This document shows, piece after piece, positions 59,820-64,000 of a stretch of 64,000 nucleotides of DNA. The DNA comes from Bifidobacteriaceae bacterium (lineage in GTDB: Bacteria; Actinomycetota; Actinomycetes; Actinomycetales; Bifidobacteriaceae). The stretch is from contig JALCQC010000001.1 of the NCBI GenBank assembly GCA_022650895.1, forward strand, positions 1-64,000, in the 5' to 3' direction. The notes beneath the pieces were generated by a model. It saw only the letters and a list, made by a program, of their open reading frames with translations, was not told where the DNA came from and did no database searches. Positions within the stretch are counted from its first letter, which is position 1, and each line of letters starts with the position of its first letter. Position numbers and translations under genes: made by a program.

Positions 59820-60821
59820 TCACCACAGTGGCTCAACGCTCGGCGCGATGAATTCGTCGTAGATGTCCTCGACGGCCTTCATCTGTGCACCTGTTAGTGG
59901 TGGCAAGCGAGAGGCCTCCACATTCCGCGTGATCTGGTCATGGCGGCTTGCACCCGGAATCACCACGCTGACGGCGTCGTTCATGAGGATCCAGCGCAGG
60001 GCGAGAGGTGCCAGATTCTGCGTTCCGAAGACCTTCTTGAGTTCTTCCACGGCCTGGAGCCCAAGGTCAAAGTCGACGCCAGAGAAGGTCTCACCTTTGT
60101 CGAATTCCTCTCCGTTGCGGTTCGTGGTGCGGTGATCCGCCGGCCCGAAGGTCGTGTTCTTGGTGTACTTGCCGCTGAGGAGCCCGGATGCCAATGGCAC
60201 GCGGACGATGATGCCCACGTTCTTCTTCTGCGCCGTAGGGAAGAGTTCGCGTTGCGGCTTCAATCGGAACATGTTGTAGATGACTTCGATGGCAGAGATG
60301 TTGTAGTCCATCGCGGCGAGGCCTTCGCTCACCTTTTCGACGGAGACGCCATAGCTGCGGAGCTTTCCCTTTTCGACCATGGAATCGAGCCAAGCGAAGA
60401 TGTCGTCCCGCTGGTACACGGCAGTCGGAGGGCAGTGGAGCAGAATCATATCGAGGCGTTCCAATCGCAGACGCCGCAGCGAATCGTCCAAGAACTTCTC
60501 AAGAGTGTCCGGACGGTATTGTTCGGCGGTGTGTGGGTTCAGCTGACGGCCACACTTCGACGTGATCCAGGGGCGCTGCGGAAAGTCTGGGTCGTCGGAA
60601 TAGTGTTCGGTGAGGAATTTTCCAATTGCCGTTTCAGACTGCGAGTCGTTGTAGACGTCCGCCGTATCAATGAACGTAATGCCACTGCCCACAGCGGCTT
60701 TCAATGTCTTTTTCGCCTCCTCGGCGTCGAAGGGGCTTCCCCACGTGGCGCCCAGCTGCCACGTTCCCAAACCGATCTCCGAAACAGATGCTCCGGTCTT
60801 TCCCAAAGTACGAGTTTTCAT
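59820..60821 (-). CDS. Aldo/keto reductase
   Basis: This 333-residue NAD(P)H-dependent oxidoreductase belongs to the aldo/keto reductase superfamily. The catalytic tetrad is visible as Asp and Tyr in DTADVYND, Lys in ITSKCG and His in LLHCPP; the N-terminal GLGTWQLGATWG and C-terminal cofactor-binding VIPGASRHDQI fit the family. ATG 60821 was chosen because GGAGG lies 6 nt ahead; ATG 60824 is adjacent, and the frame stays open far upstream over the divergent tyrS promoter. The physiological substrate is unknown. Confidence 0.92.
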   Translation of the reverse strand: MKTRTLGKTGASVSEIGLGTWQLGATWGSPFDAEEAKKTLKAAVGSGITFIDTADVYNDSQSETAIGKFLTEHYSDDPDFPQRPWITSKCGRQLNPHTAEQYRPDTLEKFLDDSLRRLRLERLDMILLHCPPTAVYQRDDIFAWLDSMVEKGKLRSYGVSVEKVSEGLAAMDYNISAIEVIYNMFRLKPQRELFPTAQKKNVGIIVRVPLASGLLSGKYTKNTTFGPADHRTTNRNGEEFDKGETFSGVDFDLGLQAVEELKKVFGTQNLAPLALRWILMNDAVSVVIPGASRHDQITRNVEASRLPPLTGAQMKAVEDIYDEFIAPSVEPLW

Positions 60822-61062
60822 CATGATCCTCCTTGAATGATGCTGAAAAACAACTGTAGCGGAGACACACACTCGGCTGGCAGAATGGCGCTCAGCTCGG
60901 TCGGCGTTCTCATCCCAGTGGAGGGAGGCACGGTTGTCGGAGTAGGGATGCTTCCCGATGCGATATGCCGGAGCCTGCGCGTGGAGGATAATCGGGGCGT
61001 TTCTGTCGCCGTCATCTGCGAAACTGAGACGACACCTAACCACAAGTAAACAGGGAGTGACA
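60822..61062. other. Divergent region between the aldo/keto reductase and tyrS genes
   Basis: These 241 bp hold the leaders of both genes. I see no strong -35/-10 pair and no hairpin with a T-tract. Open frames running through it are extensions of the two real genes without start support. No T-box-like element was recognised before tyrS. Confidence 0.4.
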
Positions 61063-62388
61063 GTGACTCAAGTGAAGGATTTCAAAGAGGCGGGCTTCAG
61101 CTCGGTCCTCGATGAACTCGAATGGCGAGGACTTATCGCGCAGTCGACCGATAGGGAACAGCTGCGTCAGGCGCTTGAGGGAGATCCCATCACCTATTAT
61201 TGCGGATTCGACCCCACTGCAGCTTCCATTCACATTGGCAATCTTGTACAGGTGCTGGTGATGCGTCACCTTCAAGCGGCAGGTCACCATCCCATCGTCT
61301 TGGTCGGCGGCGCAACAGGTCTTATCGGAGACCCCCGCCAGTCAGGTGAGCGAACGCTCAATCCGAAGGAAACTGTTGCCCGGTGGGCGAAGCGTCTCGA
61401 GAACCAGATCGGCCGCCTTCTGGAGACCACAGGTGACAATCCAGTTCGTTTCGTGAGCAATTACGACTGGACCGCTTCCATGTCCGTCATCGACTTTTTG
61501 CGTGATGTCGGCAAGAACTTCCGTTTGGGAACCATGCTCGCGAAGGATACGGTGGCTCGGCGTCTGAACTCCGAGGACGGCATATCCTTCACGGAATTCA
61601 GCTATCAGGTGTTGCAAGGCAACGATTTTCTGCATCTTTTCGACAATTATGGCGTGGTGCTCGAAACCGGTGGCAACGACCAGTGGGGGAATCTCACTTC
61701 CGGTCTTGACCTCATCAAGAAGGTGCGTGGCGAGAACGTCAACGTCATGACAAGTCCCATTATCACCGACTCCCAGGGAAAGAAATTCGGCAAATCCGAA
61801 GGGGGCGCCATCTGGCTCGACTCCACCATGTACAGCCCCTACCGTTTCTACCAGTTCTGGTTCAACCAGCCGGATGATCAGGTCGTCAAGCTACTTAAGT
61901 ACTTCACCTTCCTTTCGAAGTCGGAGATCGAAGAGCTCGAGAAGAAGCAGCAAGAAAACCCGGGCGCTCGCGAGGCGCAGAAGGCTCTCGCATATGAGGT
62001 CACGAGTTTCGTGCACGGTGAAAAGGCCACGGAGCAGGCCATCGCGGCTGCTGCGGCTCTGTTCGGCAGGGGCGAACTCTCCGGTATTGAAGCCGATACA
62101 CTTGAGGCTGCCCTTGATGGCTTGAAGGCCATCGAAAACGAGGACGGCACCATGTCATTCGCGCAGGCAGAGGCGGGGGAGAGGATCGTCGAGGCTGCAG
62201 TGGCGGCCGGGTTGTTCACTTCCATTTCACAGGCACGCAAGGCCATTGCGCAAGGCGGAGTCTATATCAATAACAAACGTGTCGAGGACGCAGAGGCAGT
62301 GCTCGGCAGCGACGACTTCCTGCAGGATCGTTTCGTGCTGATTCGTCGAGGAAAGAAATCACTAGGAGCTTTGGAGGCCAAGGCATGA
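61063..62388 (+). CDS. tyrS: Tyrosyl-tRNA synthetase
   Basis: TyrS charges tRNA-Tyr. The 441-residue class I synthetase has the HIGN version of the HIGH motif (residues 57-60), the KFGKS version of KMSKS (241-245) and a C-terminal S4 RNA-binding domain ([19 protein letters not shown]). The start is GTG 61063, with AGGGA 6 nt ahead; GTG 61057 is too close to it. Its TGA overlaps the ATG of the next gene, so the two are coupled. Confidence 0.97.
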   Translation: MTQVKDFKEAGFSSVLDELEWRGLIAQSTDREQLRQALEGDPITYYCGFDPTAASIHIGNLVQVLVMRHLQAAGHHPIVLVGGATGLIGDPRQSGERTLNPKETVARWAKRLENQIGRLLETTGDNPVRFVSNYDWTASMSVIDFLRDVGKNFRLGTMLAKDTVARRLNSEDGISFTEFSYQVLQGNDFLHLFDNYGVVLETGGNDQWGNLTSGLDLIKKVRGENVNVMTSPIITDSQGKKFGKSEGGAIWLDSTMYSPYRFYQFWFNQPDDQVVKLLKYFTFLSKSEIEELEKKQQENPGAREAQKALAYEVTSFVHGEKATEQAIAAAAALFGRGELSGIEADTLEAALDGLKAIENEDGTMSFAQAEAGERIVEAAVAAGLFTSISQARKAIAQGGVYINNKRVEDAEAVLGSDDFLQDRFVLIRRGKKSLGALEAKA

Positions 62389-64000
62389 GCGAGGATTCAC
62401 GTTCAGGAAATTATCGGTCGGGCGGCAATCGTTCGGGTTCAGGAAGATCATACGGGCACTCGGGCGGTTCTGACCGTTCGCACGGTGGCAGATCGGGTGG
62501 CTATCGCGGCGGTTCAGGAAAGAACTTCCACCGCGACGACCACCGCGATGGCGAGCATCGCAGCTATCAGCGTCGCGATGACGACCGTGGCGGGCGCAGA
62601 GATTTCCACCGTGACGATCGTCGTTCCGGTGGGGATCGTCGCGACTTCCATCGCAACGATCACCGTTCGGACGGCGACTTCCACCGTGACGACCGTCGTT
62701 CGGGTGGCGACTTCCACAAGTCCTACAACCGTGGTGGCAGTGATGACCGTCGTTCCGGCGGAGACCGCAGGGACTTCCATAAATCTTATGGTCACGGAGA
62801 CAGCAGCAGAAACGATCATCGTGACGGAGACCGCAGAAACTTTAACCGCGATGGTGAGCATCGCAGCTATCAGCGTCGCGACAATGACCGGCGTGATGAC
62901 CGTCGTTCCGGTGGGGATCGTCGTGACTTCCACCGCGATGACAGGCGTGACGGCGACCGTAGAGACTTCCACAAGTCCTATAACCGTGGTGGCAGCGGCG
63001 ACCGCCGTGGTGGCGAACGTCGTGACTTCCACCGTGACGGTGATTCGGATCGCAGGAATTTCCACCGCGATGGCGAGCATCGCAGCTATCAGCGTCGCGA
63101 TGACGACCGTGGCGGGCGCAGAGATTTCCACCGTGACGATCGTCGTTCCGGTGGGGATCGTCGTGACTTCCATCGCGATGACAGGCGTGGTGGGGACCGT
63201 AGGGACTTCCATAAGTCCTATGGCCATGACGGTGAACGTCGTGACTTCCATCATGATGATCACCGTGATGATCGTCGTGACTTCCACCGCGACGGAGACC
63301 GTCGCAATGATCGGGGCGGCTATCAGCGTCGCGATCATGATGGTGACCGCGGAGACAGGGGCGACCGTCGTGGAGGCTATTCCCGTCAGAGCAGCTACGG
63401 ACACGAGGGCTATCGTCATGAGAACGAAGGGTTCCAAGACGGTCCGCGTCGTAACTCCGATGGAACTCTCACGTTCCCCTCGCAGAACCCGTACACGCAC
63501 CGTCGTCCAGATGAACCGAAGATGCCTGCAGGCATGGAGTGGTCCATGCTCTCAAAGGACGAAAAACTTCGTTTGCGTGGCTTAAGCAAGGAGCATGCCG
63601 AGAACATCGGTCTGCACATTCTCGCGGCCTATGCCTTGGAGGAAGAGCAACCCGAACAGGCACTGGAACATGCACAATGGGTGGCCCGCCAGGCATCCCG
63701 TGTCGATATCGCCCGTGAAACACTGGCTTTCATCTCATATCGTGCCGGTGACTACAAGACGGCGCTGAAGGAATTCCGCACCGCACGCCGCATGAATGGT
63801 CAGAACGATTACCTGCCGTTCATCGCTGACTGCGAACGCGGCTTGGGCAATCCGAAGAAAACCATTGAAATTGCTCTGTCGGAGGATGCAAAGACTCTCG
63901 AAGGCGATTCCAAGGCGGAGATGCTGCTCGTTTTCGCAGGAGCGTATGCCGACCTTGGGCATCTGGACCAAGCCATCAAGATTGTGACGACTTTGGCGAG
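62385..64000 (+). CDS. TPR protein with Arg/Asp-rich repeat N-terminus, 3'-truncated by window edge
   Basis: The frame opens with ATG 62385, overlapping the tyrS stop, and remains open to the window end (538 codons), so the C-terminus is missing. Residues about 40-330 are a low-complexity domain built of Arg, Asp, Gly, His, Ser and Phe, with recurring units such as [16 protein letters not shown] and HKSYNRGGS. After a short linker ([20 protein letters not shown]), residues about 375-538 form helical repeats of TPR type ([43 protein letters not shown]). TPR proteins downstream of tyrS are conserved in Actinobacteria, but the function is unknown. The N-terminus resembles RGG/RD tails of RNA-binding proteins, which may suggest RNA contact (inference). 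Confidence 0.9.
   Translation, partial: MSEDSRSGNYRSGGNRSGSGRSYGHSGGSDRSHGGRSGGYRGGSGKNFHRDDHRDGEHRSYQRRDDDRGGRRDFHRDDRRSGGDRRDFHRNDHRSDGDFHRDDRRSGGDFHKSYNRGGSDDRRSGGDRRDFHKSYGHGDSSRNDHRDGDRRNFNRDGEHRSYQRRDNDRRDDRRSGGDRRDFHRDDRRDGDRRDFHKSYNRGGSGDRRGGERRDFHRDGDSDRRNFHRDGEHRSYQRRDDDRGGRRDFHRDDRRSGGDRRDFHRDDRRGGDRRDFHKSYGHDGERRDFHHDDHRDDRRDFHRDGDRRNDRGGYQRRDHDGDRGDRGDRRGGYSRQSSYGHEGYRHENEGFQDGPRRNSDGTLTFPSQNPYTHRRPDEPKMPAGMEWSMLSKDEKLRLRGLSKEHAENIGLHILAAYALEEEQPEQALEHAQWVARQASRVDIARETLAFISYRAGDYKTALKEFRTARRMNGQNDYLPFIADCERGLGNPKKTIEIALSEDAKTLEGDSKAEMLLVFAGAYADLGHLDQAIKIVTTLA
62540..62641. repeat. 102-bp direct repeat, copy 1, inside the RD-rich coding region
   Basis: This segment is identical over 102 bp to 63062-63163, 522 bp downstream (a multiple of three, so in frame). 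A shorter diverged copy begins near 62850. Recombination between copies would change protein length without a frameshift. Confidence 0.9.
63062..63163. repeat. 102-bp direct repeat, copy 2
   Basis: Second exact copy of the 62540-62641 block; the similarity continues a little further with single mismatches. Confidence 0.9.

Noticed and set aside
62385-63450. CRISPR-like repeat array
   Set aside because: The repeats are coding, irregular in spacing and remain in frame; there are no unique spacers and no cas genes.
62485-63585. Two long frames (plus 62485-63585, minus 62514-63500) of Thr/Val/Ala repeats
   Set aside because: They are shadows of the Arg/Asp-rich repeat gene; the true frame starts at 62385 and is the only one that continues into TPR helices.

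Overview
The window is 64 kb of chromosome from a high-GC Gram-positive bacterium, most likely a member of the Bifidobacteriaceae. Supporting signs are an NAD-dependent DNA ligase with a large internal insertion, the actinobacterial DUF4191 / lipoamide dehydrogenase / DUF3043 neighbourhood, an argC-J-B-D-F-R-G-H cluster, an oligosaccharide ABC transporter under a GntR-type regulator, a TPP-riboswitch-controlled YkoE/D/C thiamine-precursor transporter, an LAxTG (class E) sortase signal, and several genes whose start codon lies 6-7 nt after a TANNNT box (leaderless mRNAs). I cannot assign a genus or species. An Fe/Mn superoxide dismutase is an uncommon gene for this family and may help narrow it down. 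I see no rRNA, tRNA, CRISPR array, insertion sequence or prophage.

Layout. 1-3.6 kb: the end of a sugar ABC transporter operon (permease, binding lipoprotein) facing a GntR/LacI-like regulator. 3.8-12.4 kb: lysine/peptidoglycan and housekeeping genes on the plus strand (dapB, dapA, RNase J, aminopeptidase N, glmM, peptide deformylase). 12.4-22.4 kb: a large membrane protein divergent from a large TPR-like protein, which overlaps ligA, followed at once by an exonuclease-BRCT protein. 22.5-23.7 kb: an Mrp/ApbC Fe-S carrier. 23.8-29.1 kb: a YtrA-type GntR-ABC operon, an ABC-F ATPase with a long leader containing a small ORF, and a DUF559-like protein. 29.3-34.2 kb: glnA, DUF4191, lpdA and DUF3043 on the minus strand. 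34.2-39.2 kb: an M20 dipeptidase, then a TPP riboswitch with ykoE and a fused ykoD-ykoC. 39.3-44.5 kb: sodA, a wall-anchored MucBP protein, and a MacB-like ABC pair. 44.7-50.2 kb: an rRNA methyltransferase, pheS-pheT and a DUF4190 protein. 50.3-59.8 kb: tandem ARG boxes and the arginine biosynthesis cluster including its repressor. 59.8-64 kb: an aldo/keto reductase, tyrS, and the start of an Arg/Asp-rich TPR protein that runs off the window.

The genes form coherent modules. dapA/dapB feed diaminopimelate and lysine. The arg cluster is a complete cyclic ornithine/arginine pathway (argJ recycles acetyl) with its own ArgR and two ArgR boxes over the argC promoter. The ykoEDC module imports thiamine or its pyrimidine precursor under TPP control. 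The most distinctive theme is low-complexity or disordered segments placed in or beside otherwise ordinary proteins: deformylase, DNA ligase, exonuclease-BRCT, the TPR proteins, the MacB-like permease and DUF4190. I did not find a clearly new multi-gene defence or mobile system. The best candidates for something undescribed are the TPR-ligA-exonuclease/BRCT cluster, the RD-repeat TPR protein after tyrS, the ABC-F leader ORF, and the palindrome-flanked promoter of the surface protein.
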